NCBI GenBank assembly: GCA_015178975.1
Contig: WHVD01000055.1
Span: forward strand, 62,001 to 126,000
Reading direction: 5' to 3'
Source of the DNA: Hysterangium stoloniferum
Lineage: Eukaryota; Basidiomycota; Agaricomycetes; Hysterangiales; Hysterangiaceae
Length of the DNA stretch: 64,000 bases
Every line of letters starts with the position of its first letter. The stretch's first letter is position 1. Made by a program: the position numbers and the translations under genes. The notes under the pieces are model-generated. The model made no database searches. It was not told the origin of the DNA and saw only the letters and a list, made by a program, of their open reading frames with translations. This document shows positions 1-11,010 of the stretch, piece by piece.

Positions 1-123
1 GGTACCATCAAAAGGTACCATTATTAGTGCCATATCGCGATATTTGTCAGTGTGGGAGCATTTTCAAGTGCACGGGAGTATTTTTGATGCCATGGGACCT
101 TTTCTCCAAGTGTGGGTCACTTG

Positions 124-702
124 CGGGAGCTTTGTGATGCCGCAGGAGCTTTGTGATGCCACAGGAGCTTTGTGACGCCACAGGAGCTTTGTGACACCAC
201 AGGAGCTTTGTGACACCACAGGAGCTTTGTGACGCCACAGGAGCTTTGTGACGCCACAGGAGCTCTGTGACGCCACAGGAGCTTTGTGACGCCACAGGAG
301 CTTTGTGACACCACAGGAGCTTTGTGACGCCACAGGAGCTTTGTGACGCCACAGGAGCTCTGTGACGCCACAGGAGCTTTGTGACGCCACAGGAGCTTTG
401 TGACGCCACAGGAGCTTTGTGACGCCACAGGAGCTTTGTGACGCCACAGGAGCTTTGTGATGCCACAGGAGCTTTGTGACGCCACAGGAGCTTTGTGACG
501 CCACAGGAGCTTTGTGATGCCACAGGAGCTTTGTGACGCCACAGGAGCTTTGTGATGCCACAGGAGCTTTGTGACGCCACAGGAGCTTTGTGACGCCACA
601 GGAGCTTTGTGACGCCACAGGAGCTTTGTGACGCCACAGGAGCTTTGTGACGCCACAGGAGCTTTGTGACGACTGACGCCACAGGAGCTTTGTAATGTCA
701 CG
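124..702. repeat. 19-bp minisatellite, about 30 copies
   Basis: A 19-bp unit containing GAGCTTTGTGACGCCACAG is repeated head to tail about 30 times with few substitutions (mostly C/T in GACGCC or GATGCC). Because 19 is not a multiple of 3, all three minus-strand frames stay open and spell the same 19-residue cycle in different phases. These long open frames are therefore a by-product of the repeat and not genes. Confidence 0.95.
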
Positions 703-958
703 GTCTGGAAGCCCGCTGTCAAGCCTCAAGGCTGCCACTCTTATTTCCCTTCCCCCTTCTCACCCAGCCCTCTCCTCCTCAGGTTGGCATCTGCAATTAT
801 TTCTCAATATATTAGACCTTTATCAAGGTGTGTTGAGGACCGTATTTAATCCTATTTGATTTCACTTTTTTTAATAAATTCAATATTTATTTTCATGTTA
901 TTATGCAGACAGAATTTGCCCCCCTTCTGACCCTCTACTTTCCATATTAGAGGTGGAC

Positions 959-1595
959 TGTTACAACTGTGTCGTGACCCCTCACAAGCTGATGGCCCCG
1001 ATGGTATAACATCATAGTATTTGTCTGTCTTCAATCAGCTCGACATCTCGGACGCCGTTGGTGTCCCGACACTGATGTATACCCTCCCAGCTATTCAAAC
1101 CTGACTACGCCTTTTCTGTCTGGTTATGCTTTGATACATACGTCCCTTTCCATTATGATGATCCGTTTTACACTATGTCTCACCTATGTCTATATATATA
1201 TATGTAACCCTCGAACTATTTCCTTTTACCATAGTCCTGCTCTCAGTTATCATCAGCCTCCGAACTAATCATAAACTTCCCATTCCTAGTCAAGCTTATT
1301 GTTAATGCCGTCTTCTGCCTTTCTCCCCATTAGTATTTTCTAGACGCCTGTTACTCGTATATGAACCCGCTGTAGTTGTAGTTACTAGGCAATCAGAATA
1401 TCGACTCAGAACATCCCTCTAGCTCTGTTATAAGTATCTCGCCATCCGCATCCTTGGTCTCCAATCTTCACCCGCCCAAAATCTAAGGACATTCAATGTG
1501 AACTTGTGAGGGTGCAGCACATAAGCTGAAGCCAAGTCCTTCCGTTCGGCCCCCATCAGTTACCCGACATTTAGCCCATCAGTCAGTTCTTAACA
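959..1595 (+). mobile_element. Solo LTR (family A-related), TSD TGGAC
   Basis: The 637-bp segment starts TGTTACAACTG and ends TTCTTAACA, the TG...CA pattern of a long terminal repeat. It is bracketed by a perfect 5-bp direct repeat TGGAC (954-958 and 1596-1600). Its 3' part (AAGCTGAAGCCAAGTCC near 1525) matches the 3' part of the LTRs at 1733 and 4055, so it is a diverged relative. No internal retrotransposon sequence remains, which indicates LTR-LTR recombination. Confidence 0.8.
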
Positions 1596-1732
1596 TGGAC
1601 CTTCTCTGAGGTATTTCTGGACTTTTGGGGCTACATCAAAGGTGTGGTGAGTCTCTACTTATTATTAATTAATTTTCCCTTTTTTTAATGATTAAATATT
1701 TTATTTTCAGTCACATTGCTCTTTCCCAGCAG

Positions 1733-2570
1733 TGTTAAGATACACACACAGGCCGGGTTCCCAGAGAAACCCGCGGGATATCCGGTAGGACTTGGCTTCA
1801 GCTTATAGGCTGCGCCCTCACTAGATCGTGTTGTCCAATTTCAAACGGACGGACGGGGATCCTGGGGAGTCCGGGCAGGGTTCGTGGGTCGTAGGTCGTA
1901 AGTCAGAGGTCGTGGCTCGTAGGTCGGGGGTCGTGGGTCATGAGTCGAGTTGGTTGAGAGAGGTAGATGCGCCGGAGCCCGTGGGCTCCGACTAGTGTGA
2001 GTGATGTGAATCGAGTAAGGTTTTAGAGCAGAAAATATTATTAGATTACTGGGGAATCTAAGCTAATTTTCTGACTGGATTGTATGTACAACATCTGCCA
2101 GTTTATATAGACCGTGGAATGCATGACATACCAAATCCAGTAATAACAAAATGAAACTAACAAAACATAAAATGGGAATAGTAAACACCAAATTGGTGTT
2201 AGGAACGGAACGGAACAGAGTGGAGTCCGAATTGTGACAAAGCATAACCCATAATGGGAAATGGAGCGGGAGTGGAGTCCTAAATCGTGACAGGTCATTT
2301 GACTAAAACGGGAACGGGGCTCGATTAGAGTGGTGACGGGATTCTAAGCGGGGACTGGTGACTGATGCGTGGGACGAAGATGGACATAGACAGAGACGGA
2401 GTCCGGGGGAAGTCTGGTGACTGATATGTGTCGTAATGAGGTCGAACGTAACAAGTCTTGATGTAACGGAGTCCGGGCGGGAAATCCTATAAACAGACGA
2501 TTGGTGCTTGTAGCGCGTGGGGGCGTATGGGTTAGTGCCCGGAGTCTGGCAGGATTGTCCGGTCGTAACA
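1733..2570 (-). mobile_element. Solo LTR, family A, TSD AGCAG
   Basis: This 838-bp segment is the reverse complement of the LTR at 4055-4881. On the minus strand it begins TGTTACGACCGGACAATCC and ends ATCTTAACA. A perfect 5-bp target duplication AGCAG flanks it (1728-1732 and 2571-2575). A TATA-like TATATAAAC sequence lies inside. The short open frames on the minus strand are not supported as genes. Confidence 0.88.
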
Positions 2571-3143
2571 AGCAGTTTCTCTCATTTATGATCTTTATAT
2601 ACACAGTCTGAAGCCTTCTCTATAATTCCAGGTGTGTCTTGGACTTTCCCATATTGTTTTAAATTATTTATACTTTATTTTTCATATTTCCAGGCAATTT
2701 TAGATCTATTTGTCTGAATTCTTTATATTGGTACCTTTTCTTATGCTGTTTTAAATTATTTATGCTTTATTGTTTGCATTTTGGACTACTTTAGACCCAT
2801 TTGTCTGAATTACTTTTCTCTGACACTCTCCATTGCTTTTGGAAGTCCTCCCTGTTAGTATAAGTGGAGCATTTAAGGTGTGTCCTGTCCCTGTATTTAA
2901 TTTCATCTTTTTTTGCTTAAGAATAATTCACATAGTCAACATTAACCCCCATTGTGTAGCTTTTTGGCTTTATTGCTATTTCTACCCTCCCTGGGAGATA
3001 TAAATCACCTCCAGGCATTTATACTCTGCCTCATACTGTCAAAAGTTTGACTAATTTTAGCTTAATTTATTTCAACTCTCTTACTCACTTCTCTTCCCCT
3101 CTCTTTCACAGGGTTTCTGTGTCTGCCTTGCCTTGAATTATTA
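2571..3143 (+). other. T-rich leader upstream of first Helitron ORF
   Basis: No gene is visible. The stretch contains degenerate repeats of about 110 bp (ATTGTTTTAAATTATTTATA near 2655 and 2745; CATTTGTCTGAATT near 2708 and 2800) and several splice-acceptor-like T-rich tracts ending in CAG. It resembles the leader upstream of the second Helitron and was probably a spliced 5' region. Confidence 0.4.
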
Positions 3144-6046
3144 TGGATCAAATACCTGAGCATGATCAGCAAGTGGAATGAAGACAGCATAGGGCACAAT
3201 TACAAATGACATCTCCATCTGACCGCCATCGGCATTTAGCTATGAATTCTAATATACCACCCCCTCCTAACCCATTTCCAGTTGTTGGTGCAGATCAATC
3301 TGATGACCCTTTTTTGGTCACTTAAAAACCACCAGAATTGCCTGCAACAAGTGGCTCTGTTACAGGTGACTCCACTGTAGATAGCTCTGTTGCAGGTAGC
3401 TCTGTGGCAGGTGGCTCTACTATAGTTGGCTCTGATGCAGTGGCTCTCTTACATAGGCAGTATGCAGATTTGCCACCATTACAACCTCTCAGGCAGGGTC
3501 GTGTAAGGAAAAATGCACCTATTCAACTGGAGCAACCAGTTTTGCAGTTGGTACCACATAGACAGCAGAGTTATCAACAGGCAAATGTATCTGTTCAGCC
3601 ACAGGCACCAATTGCCCAATTAGCACCAGCCCAGCATGGTCGTCCATCTGCACCACTGCAACATCATCCTCCTATTAATGCAGTTCCACAACTCCAGGCA
3701 CCAGCCCAGTGTGGTCGTCCATCTGCAACACTGCACCATTCTCATCCACCTATTAATGGAGTTCCACAATTCCAGGCACAAGTACCTATATTGCATTTAG
3801 CACCTCCATACTATCATCATCAACACCCACAGTTTGCCTTGCCTCCTGCCATGCCCCCCCAACCTCCTGCCATGGCCCTCCCACCTCCTGCCATGGCCCC
3901 CCCACCTCCTGCCATGGCCCCCCCACCTCCTGCCATAGCCCCCCACCTCCTGTTCCACAATTCCAGGCACAGGGACCTATATTGCAGTTAGCACCTCCAC
4001 ACCATCATCATCATCAACCACAGTTTGCCTTGCCTCCTGCCATGCCTCCCCTACTGTTATGACCGGACAATCCCACCGGACTCCAGGCACTAACCTGTAC
4101 GCCCCCACGCCCCACACGCACCAAATGTCTGTTTATAGGATTTCCTGCCCAGACTCCATACAACAAGACTTGTTATGTTTTGACCTCATTACGACACACA
4201 TCAGTCACCGGACTTCCCCCAGACTCCATCTCTGTCTACGTATGTCCATCTTCATCCCACGCATCAGTCACCAGACCCCACTCAGAATCCCATCACCACT
4301 CTAATCAAGCCCCGTTCCCATTTTAGTCAAATGACCTGTCACGATTTGAACTCCGCTCCTGCTCCATTTCCTGTTATGGGTTATGCTTTGTCATGATTCG
4401 GACTCCGCTCCGTTCCTAACACCAAACTTGGTGTTTATTATTCCTGTTTTATGTTTTGTTAGTTTCGTTTCATCATTACTGGATTTGGTATGTCATTCAC
4501 TCCATGGTCTATATAAACTGGCAGATGTTGTACATACAATCCAGTCAGAAAATTAACTTAGATTTTCCCCAGTAATCTAATAACATTTTCCACTCTAAAA
4601 CCCTACTTGATTCACACTGCTCACACTAGTCAGAGCCCACGGGCTCCGGCACATCTATCTCTCTCAACTCTCACGACCCACGACCTCTGACCTATGACCT
4701 ACGACCCACGACCTCCGACCTATGACCCACGAACCCTGCCCGGACTCCCCGGGATTCCCGTCTGCCTGTTTGAAATTGGACAACACGATCTAGCAAGGGC
4801 ACAGCCTATAAGCTGAAGCCAAGTCCTACCGGATATCCCGCGGGTTTCTCCGGAGACCCGCCCTGTGTGTGTATCCTAACACCTACCTTCTGTCATGGCC
4901 CCCCCACCTGGAGTTCCACAATTCCAGGCACAGGTACCTATATTGCAGTTAGCACCTCCACATCATCATCAACAACCACAGTTTGCCTTGCCTCCTGCCG
5001 TGCCCCCCCTACCTCCTGACATACCTCCACCTCCTGCCATTCCACAGCCCACAGCTATGCCTCCACCTCCTCTTCCCATTCCACAATTACCCATTGGACG
5101 GCAACCAGTTGTGGAAGAGAGGTTCCCAAGACATGACTTGGGACCTATGAACATACAGTGTCCAGACTGTGGAGCTTTGCACTGGATGGATGACTGTGTG
5201 GCAAATAGCTCTAAGACATATCCAAAATTTGGCAAGCATTGCAAGCGAGGAAAGGTGGCTCTCCCAATACTTGAACCAGTCCCTCACACTTTAAGGTCTC
5301 TCTTGGAGGATAATACAGACAATAGCAGATAATTTCTCAAGAATATTTGTGCCTATAATAATGCATTTGCATTTACATCACTGGGTGTCAATTTGGATGA
5401 GTCTGTCTTGCAAGGTGGTGGTGGTCCATATGTCTTTAAAATCCATGGTGAATTGTATCACCAGCATGGTGCCTTGATTCCTTATGGAGAAGGTGTATTA
5501 CATAGTTATGTGCAGCTTTACATCCATGATCCTGCATTGGTACAGGAGGATGGACTCAGACAGGCATTGCAGCAGAGACAGAATCACAGGGCCAATCGAA
5601 GCCTAAACAACCAAACTTTCTCTGATTTCCAGGATATGATGGAGCAATATAATCCCTTTATACAACTCTATCGCCAGGCACATGAGCAATTGAGGACACA
5701 GGCAGAGACTCCAAGGTTACATGTTAGGCTGAGCTACAAGGCTTTTAATGATCCCAGATGGTACAATCTTCCAACTGGTGATGAACTTGCAGTCATTCTC
5801 CCTGGAGAGGGTGATACAGGTTGTGGTGATCCAAGGGATATTATAGTTCAGAGGAGAGGGGGCCAGTTCCATCATGTGTATGATGCACAAGCCATTTATA
5901 CACTCCTTCATTATGTCATGCTCTTCCCCAGGGGTGAACCTGGTTGGTCATGGGACATTCCCTATGCAAATCAAAATTGGCAGCCCCAGCCTGGACAGCA
6001 GGATGAAGAAGGTGAAGATGAAGATAAAAGTTGCAAAGTGACCTAA
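3144..6046 (+). pseudogene. Helitron 1: N-terminal part of Rep/helicase ORF, broken
   Basis: The reading frame from about 3144 is interrupted by stops near 3179 and 3323 and then runs through a proline/glutamine-rich segment. After the solo LTR at 4055-4881 it resumes (4895-5332) with a Cys motif CPDCGALHWMDDC, a zinc-binding feature typical of fungal Helitron proteins. From 5393 it matches the region preceding the Helitron_like_N Rep domain (GPYVFKIHGELYH, NPFIQLYR, YNLPTGDELAVI, LHYVMLFPRGEPGWSWDIPYAN). The same blocks occur in Helitron 2 at 14240-15050. It ends at 6046, where the sequence continues in opposite orientation. Known role of the family: rolling-circle transposition by an HUH Rep fused to a PIF1-like helicase. 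This copy cannot encode a working protein. Confidence 0.85.
4055..4881 (+). mobile_element. Solo LTR, family A, TSD CCTAC, inserted in Helitron 1
   Basis: An 827-bp segment running from TGTTATGACCGG to ATCCTAACA, with a perfect 5-bp duplication CCTAC at 4050-4054 and 4882-4886. It splits the proline-rich Helitron frame, whose coding sense resumes immediately after the LTR. A TATA-like box (TATATAAAC near 4510) and GC-rich 3' portion are present. It is the inverted partner of 1733-2570. No gag or pol sequence is attached. Confidence 0.92.
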
Positions 6047-7425
6047 TGTGAATATTATGCCTATTGTGCATCGAGGTACTGTTGAATCTCATCTGGTGTC
6101 TTTCCAAATTCCATAGTTGTACGATCATGGCCCTTGTAACAGTATTTATGCATGTACTTCATTGACCTATTGGTAAAGGTCAACTCAACATTGATGTGGC
6201 ATTCAAAGGTGAGAATCAAAATGGGGGAGTAAGGGACAACATGTCTGTTGTCATATATAAACTTGGGAGTTTCATAAACCCTTCCATTGTTGGGGTGACG
6301 GCATGTTGGATAGCCTTCCTCATTGACAATAGTGGCTTCACACCACTCCTTTGGATAGTGTTTACTGCATTCCTTATCTACCATACAGGCAGCATTTGTA
6401 TGAGGGACCATGGGTCATGAGTTGTCCTACTAAATTAAAGAGTCTGTGATGTGTTTCAGGATCTGGAAAACAGGCAGAAACCATGGAGTCAATATCTTCT
6501 GGTGTCCTTGGCTTATTCTGGTCATCAAACCATATGAGGCAGTGCATGTGTGGAAGACCACACTTTTGGAATTCAATGACATGGATGTGGGCTACTGTGA
6601 AGGGTATGCATATATCATGATCAGGCTGTTAAATATTAGACATATTATACTGCATTATTATCTAGTATTGTTTCCTTTCTTTACTTCCTTATACTTTTCG
6701 AGCGTACCTTTATTTCTTAGTTCGAAGCTTTGTGTATACCTGTGGGCGCACTCGGCGCCAGAAGAAAAGACACTTTTTACCCAGCAGACACCACCTCGTA
6801 ATGACCCAGACATCGAATAGCGAGAGGTGTCAAGGGTAACATCTCAGTTACCTATAAAGGTAGTGTCTTCTCACATACTAATAGTCTTTGGACTCGAACC
6901 GTGAAGGTCGAGTCCCACTCTCAAGTCTTTGCACTTGTCGACACTGTAGTCGACTCACGCTGCTATCTCTCTACCCTAGATAATCAGTCTTTCGCTGATT
7001 ATCTCTCTTACTTCTAGCTATGAGTTGTACCACAAAGGTCAACTCTTCTATTCTCTTGTTCTAGTCGTCATGAGCAACTGTACAGTTGCTCTTGTGACAT
7101 GTAGTGCATCTCTCTACTAGTACTATCAGTCTAGTAACCTACTGTATTGTACTGAATGGTCAATACTTACTAATAGTAGTTGAATAAACACTATTCTTTG
7201 TATATCGAGCGGTCAGAATCTATCGACTCTTCACAGCTACTGTTCTACCAAAGATGTGGTCCTCTATGATCATCTTGAGCAACTTAGCCTTCTTGGCAGC
7301 AAAGACCCTGGAGACTAAATCAGGATGGGGGCAATCCATCACGAAACAGCATTTATGATTTTGGTCTCTATGAGATTGATAAGATCCTCCGCTATTCTGG
7401 AAAGTCCCTCTCACACTATCCAACC
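6047..7425 (-). pseudogene. Helitron 1: inverted Rep domain segment
   Basis: The minus strand encodes blocks that belong after 3144-6046. From right to left these are DLVSRVFAAKKAKLL and HIFGRTVA (about 7250-7320), VAHIHVIEFQKCGLPHMHCL with the HUH motif HMH (about 6520-6590), then CMVDKECSKHYPKEW, VVPYSPILI and the tyrosine motif YMHKYCYKGHD (about 6130-6390). The equivalents in Helitron 2 are all on the plus strand, so this segment was inverted after insertion. The solo LTR 6596-7235 interrupts it between the VA and HIH codons. Confidence 0.85.
6596..7235. mobile_element. Solo LTR, family B, TSD GCTAC
   Basis: A 640-bp segment with TGTGAAG at the left end and CTTCACA at the right end, flanked by GCTAC at 6591-6595 and 7236-7240. 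Removing it together with one GCTAC restores the Helitron Rep reading (GRTVAHIH) exactly, which proves an insertion. It is related to the segment at 9946-10578. No internal retrotransposon sequence is present. Confidence 0.92.
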
Positions 7426-7620
7426 ATGCCAAACTGTACTGATGATTGGGATGGGATTGTTGGCAACCATCTCATTAGGGAGCAGTCAGATTATGATGTT
7501 GATATTGTTCTAATGCAACTTTCTGTTCTAATGCAACTTTCCATTCTAATACGACTTTCTGTTCTAACAGCTTCCCTTTTAAAGCAATGGGTCTCAGAAA
7601 TACTTAAGAGTTGTTGATGT
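7426..7620 (+). pseudogene. Helitron 1: remnant just upstream of helicase domain
   Basis: The plus strand encodes MPNCTDDWDGIVGNHLIREQ, matching the linker before the helicase in Helitron 2 (MPQYTQPWENRVGNQFINEQ at 17149). The coding sense is lost in a short ACTTTCTGTTCTAATGCA repeat and the whole PIF1 helicase is missing. It shares orientation with 3144-6046, which shows that only the middle segment was inverted. Confidence 0.75.
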
Positions 7621-7735
7621 GGGGGGGTTTGGGGGTCTTCGCCCCCCAACAAGCCGGAGCCCTCAGTGAAGTTGTGGGGCAGGTCACGAAGTGACCACCC
7701 CGCAGCGTAGCAAGGGTTCCTGTTATGTATTTCTA
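7621..7735. other. GC-rich hairpin segment
   Basis: A short GC-rich block in AT-rich surroundings. It has a G-run/C-run inverted repeat (GGGGGTCTTCGCCCCCC near 7632) and a second hairpin (GGTCACGAAGTGACC near 7682). Hairpin-bearing GC-rich ends are common in fungal transposons; which element it belongs to is not clear. Confidence 0.4.
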
Positions 7736-8215
7736 AGTTTTTTCCAATTTTTTAAACAATTTCCCCTAACAAATTGCGAAAACAAATATTCAAATGTAAT
7801 TATATTGCGACGATTAAATTGTACAATATTTGTTTGATTTATCCTGAATTTATACAATTTATTTTGTATTTTTATCTAATAAATTGAGCAAGTAATTGAA
7901 TTTCTACTTTTTATTCTTTTTTGATTAATATGTCGGCGACTCAGCGCTTATTCACAACGCGCGAGTAATCATGTGACATTCACATGATATTTCAAACTCC
8001 GACGCCGACAAAACGCGATTTGAAATACTCGCGCATTATCAAGGCAAAATATATATATTTTTATATTATTATAATAAAATATTATATTTATAACTAACTA
8101 AAAGTAAATATAATAATTATATAATAATATAGAACCGGCCTGGCGTTTATTACACGGCGCGCGGGAAAATCGTCACAATGAGTGACAACCATCATAACAG
8201 GTGACAGTTGTCACA
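7736..8215. other. AT-rich non-coding stretch
   Basis: Strongly AT-rich sequence with runs of A/T (for example around 8045-8130) and no coding signal on either strand. I see nothing else here. Confidence 0.5.
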
Positions 8216-8380
8216 AGGGCGCGCAACGGTCACAGAGGCGCGCAACGGTCACAGAGGCGCGCAACGGTCACAGAGGCACGCAACGGTCACAGAGGCACGC
8301 AACGGTCACAGAGGCGTGTGACGGTCACAAAGGCGTGTGACGGTCACAACGCGTGACAGTCACAAGACGCGAAGGGTGTC
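8216..8380. repeat. 19-bp GC-rich tandem repeat, about 7-8 copies
   Basis: The unit CACAGAGGCGCGCAACGGT is repeated head to tail with a 19-bp step. Variants change GCGCGCAA to GCACGCAA and then GCGTGTGA toward the right, and the last copies are degenerate. The unit differs from the array at 124-702 although the period is the same. No coding potential. Confidence 0.85.
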
Positions 8381-8800
8381 ATGTGCGCGCACAGGCGCGA
8401 GAGCATTATGTCATCATATATGCTACTGCAACAAAAACAGGAAACTCTCTGGAACATTCCAGTGGCTTCCAATGGAACATTAGTTAATAGGTACTAATAT
8501 TAGATAGAATATTGTAGAATATTCTATAAAATTCTACAATGTTCCATTATGCCAAGAATATTCTATAGTGTCTTAGAAGTAGTTAGAACCTTCCACAATG
8601 CTCTAGAAAATTCTAGAAAATTCTAAATGACATCACTCCTCCCAGAATGACATCATTAAATCTTCTAGAATCTTCTAAATGTCTCAGACTAAAATGTATA
8701 TAAGGAGCTCAGCTCCAGCCTTGAATAAAAAATCAATCATATTATCATATCATCTCACCACATCTGTGTGTGTCACTGCAGCAAGCAGGCTACTCCACCC
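8381..8800 (+). promoter_or_regulatory. LTR-like promoter and poly(A) region (tentative)
   Basis: The stretch contains many short palindromic TTCTAGAA-type motifs, a TATATAAGG box near 8697 followed by the palindrome GGAGCTCAGCTCC, and an AATAAA shortly downstream. TATA and poly(A) signals this close together are typical of the U3-R part of an LTR. I could not find matching ends or a target duplication, so the assignment is an inference. Confidence 0.3.
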
Positions 8801-8814
8801 CTATCTGGGCAGTT

Positions 8815-8990
8815 GGACATCTCATTCCACCTCTATCTGAGCTGTTGGAAACCCTTGCCACCTCTATCAGAGTTGTTGGCCCAATCAGATCCCTTGTCAC
8901 CTCAATCTGAGCTGTTGACTGATCTGCTGTTCCCCTGTCACCTCAATCTGAGTTGTTGACTTTTGTTCCCCCTTGCCACTTCTTAATTGA
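8815..8990. repeat. Tandem repeat of about 34-38 bp, 4-5 copies
   Basis: Copies of the core CACCTCTATCTGAGCTGTTGG recur at about 8827, 8860, 8897 and 8937, with diverged copies further right (TTAATTGA..GTTGG near 8985 and 9035). The short plus-strand frame across it is a repeat artefact. Confidence 0.75.
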
Positions 8991-9945
8991 ATAGTTGGCT
9001 ATCTTTTATATATTATTTCCACTTCGGTTAGATCTGTTGGTTATCAACTAATAATATATAAATAATCTTATACTATAGTCATCTCTTAATTGAGTATTTG
9101 ATTATTAGTTTTCTCTACATTGTTATTTGTAGTTTAAGACTTCAGTCACCTCTAGTTGAGTAATTTGACTGTTTATTACATTGCAAATAATCCCGTTCCT
9201 TTGTTCATTTATTGTGAATCAGTAAAGCATATTCACATAAACAAATACTGAGAATATCCTTGCAGAATCCTTAAGACTACATTAAGATCCTGATAAGTTA
9301 ATATCACAGTAGACCTTGTAGGTTAGTGTAAATAAAGCATATATTAGCCAAATAGTGTTTTATTCTATATCTAATCTTTTGACCCGTTTATAAATATTTT
9401 TACTGTTTGACAAATAGTATAAAATATATATAAACTAGCTAGCATTGAAGTTAAATCTAGCTTCGGAATCAGTAAATTGTTATTCTTATTTTAGTAGTTG
9501 TTATCACAGAAAAAGAACAAGCTTGCACAAGCAGCTCTCAAAACCTTCTTTGCGAAGTTGGGTGCATATATTCAAGTAAACTCTTGACTTCAGGGGTTCT
9601 AAGTCTATTTAGGCTGCCACTGATTAATATCAAATACTTAAATTATTTTACCTTGCAGTGAATTGAGTATTTGCACATTTTGATAGAGCATTGGACTCCT
9701 TTTTCGGAAAATAGTATTAAAATAAGGCTAATACATTACAGTTCCCAGGCTTGTCATATAAGTTAATTCACATTGGTGGGTCCATGGGCGCCATTGCTAA
9801 GTCATAAAATAGAAGCACCTGCAAGTGAAGTGAGCAGTATGTTCCCATGGTCTGATCTGCAAGCGAAGCGAGCCTTAGCTTTCCCACAGTCTGTATCCAT
9901 GAGCAAAGCAAGCCTTAGCCCTCCCACACCCACAATGGCACACTG
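8991..9945. other. AT-rich transposon debris, no gene
   Basis: No convincing frame on either strand. Degenerate copies of the 8815-8990 repeat fade out up to about 9180. Around 9840-9930 a short motif (GCAAGCGAAGCGAGCCTTAG) is repeated imperfectly as GAGCAAAGCAAGCCTTAG. Nothing else is recognisable. Confidence 0.4.
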
Positions 9946-10578
9946 TGTGAGAGGTATAGTGAAATATGCTCAGGAAATATAGTCTGGATAAGCCCATACT
10001 ATATTCCCATTATTATTTCTTCTTTCTCTCTATTCTATTATACACTTATATTAGTTCGACGACCTATGTATGTGGTACATCGACTCTTGTGGGCGCATAC
10101 ATGCCAGACTCATGTATTCTAGCGCCCGTAATTAGAACTCAGACACTTTTACCCTGCAACCACGACTTACCCAGACACCCAGTTAGTGTCCCATAAGTTG
10201 TGATTGGGGTATCATCTCGACTGTTATATATGGGCTTCAACCATCCACTCAATCAGAGTTTCAAACTGCATCAGTCGAAACTCCATCTATATATCAATCT
10301 GCATGGACTACATCCACACTACTCAACCATTCGACTCTCTCATTACTCTTTTTCACACTCAAGCAGTCACTTGGAATCGTACTTAACAGTTGATTCCCTT
10401 TATTCGTTTTAGCTCTCTACCTTACTTTAGATAGCTACTTCACTGATCATATTGAACTAAGTAGTCAATACCTGTCCGGCCTGTATTAGACTTAGACAGT
10501 CAGTACATCTACGTATCGTACCTAAACGGTCAATATTCTTCGTATATAGAATGGTTAGAACTTCCACCACTCTTTACA
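9946..10578. mobile_element. Solo LTR, family B, TSD CACTG
   Basis: The 633-bp segment begins TGTGAGAGGTAT and ends CTCTTTACA. It is flanked by a perfect 5-bp duplication CACTG (9941-9945 and 10579-10583). It shares blocks with the LTR at 6596-7235: GGGCGCA near the left third, ACACTTTT..CCCAGCA/CCCTGCA, ACCCAGACA, and AGTCAATAC near the right end. It is a diverged member of the same family, without internal sequence. Confidence 0.85.
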
Positions 10579-10589
10579 CACTGGTTATA

Positions 10590-11010
10590 CTATTATCACG
10601 TGCCATTCATGTGCATTCATGATGTAATGTGCTCAGTCGCCTGACATGCTGCCTCATTCACATCATGCGACTGGGCACATTACATCACAAATGCACGCAC
10701 AACATGCCGTGCCCATTCGTGTGCGTGTGGGGGTGCACGGGTGCCAGACGTGCACTTACACACCACCTCACTCACATCACACGACAGGGTGCGTTACCTC
10801 ACAAACACGCACACATGAATGCAAAGTGCTGCGTGTGATGTGCTGTTCATGCACTTCGTGACATAATGCACTCAGTCATGTTGCGTGACCGGGCACATTA
10901 CATCACAAATGTCAGGTAACTGGGCACATTACCTCACCAACACCCCCATGTGAATGCAATGTGCCATGTGCACATGCCATTCATGCGTGGGTGTTGCCAA
11001 ATGCCCACCC
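10590..11010. repeat. Degenerate tandem repeat around GGGCACATTACATCACAAA
   Basis: The core GGGCACATTACATCACAAATG recurs near 10673, 10785 (as GGTGCGTTACCTCACAAA), 10893 and 10924. Spacers between copies contain CATGCCATTCATGTG/GTGTG runs. The array is irregular and the open frames through it are artefacts. Confidence 0.65.

Noticed and set aside
47..738. Three overlapping long minus-strand frames of 200-224 residues
   Set aside because: They are produced by the 19-bp minisatellite; all frames read the same 19-residue cycle and have no other coding signal.
7621..7735. Hairpin-rich GC block considered as a tRNA or structured RNA
   Set aside because: No cloverleaf, no A/B box; the hairpins are simple and G/C-run based, more like a transposon terminus.
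10590..11010. Direct repeats with regular-looking spacers considered as a CRISPR-like array
   Set aside because: Repeat cores vary, spacing is irregular and the spacers are themselves low-complexity; the genome is eukaryotic.
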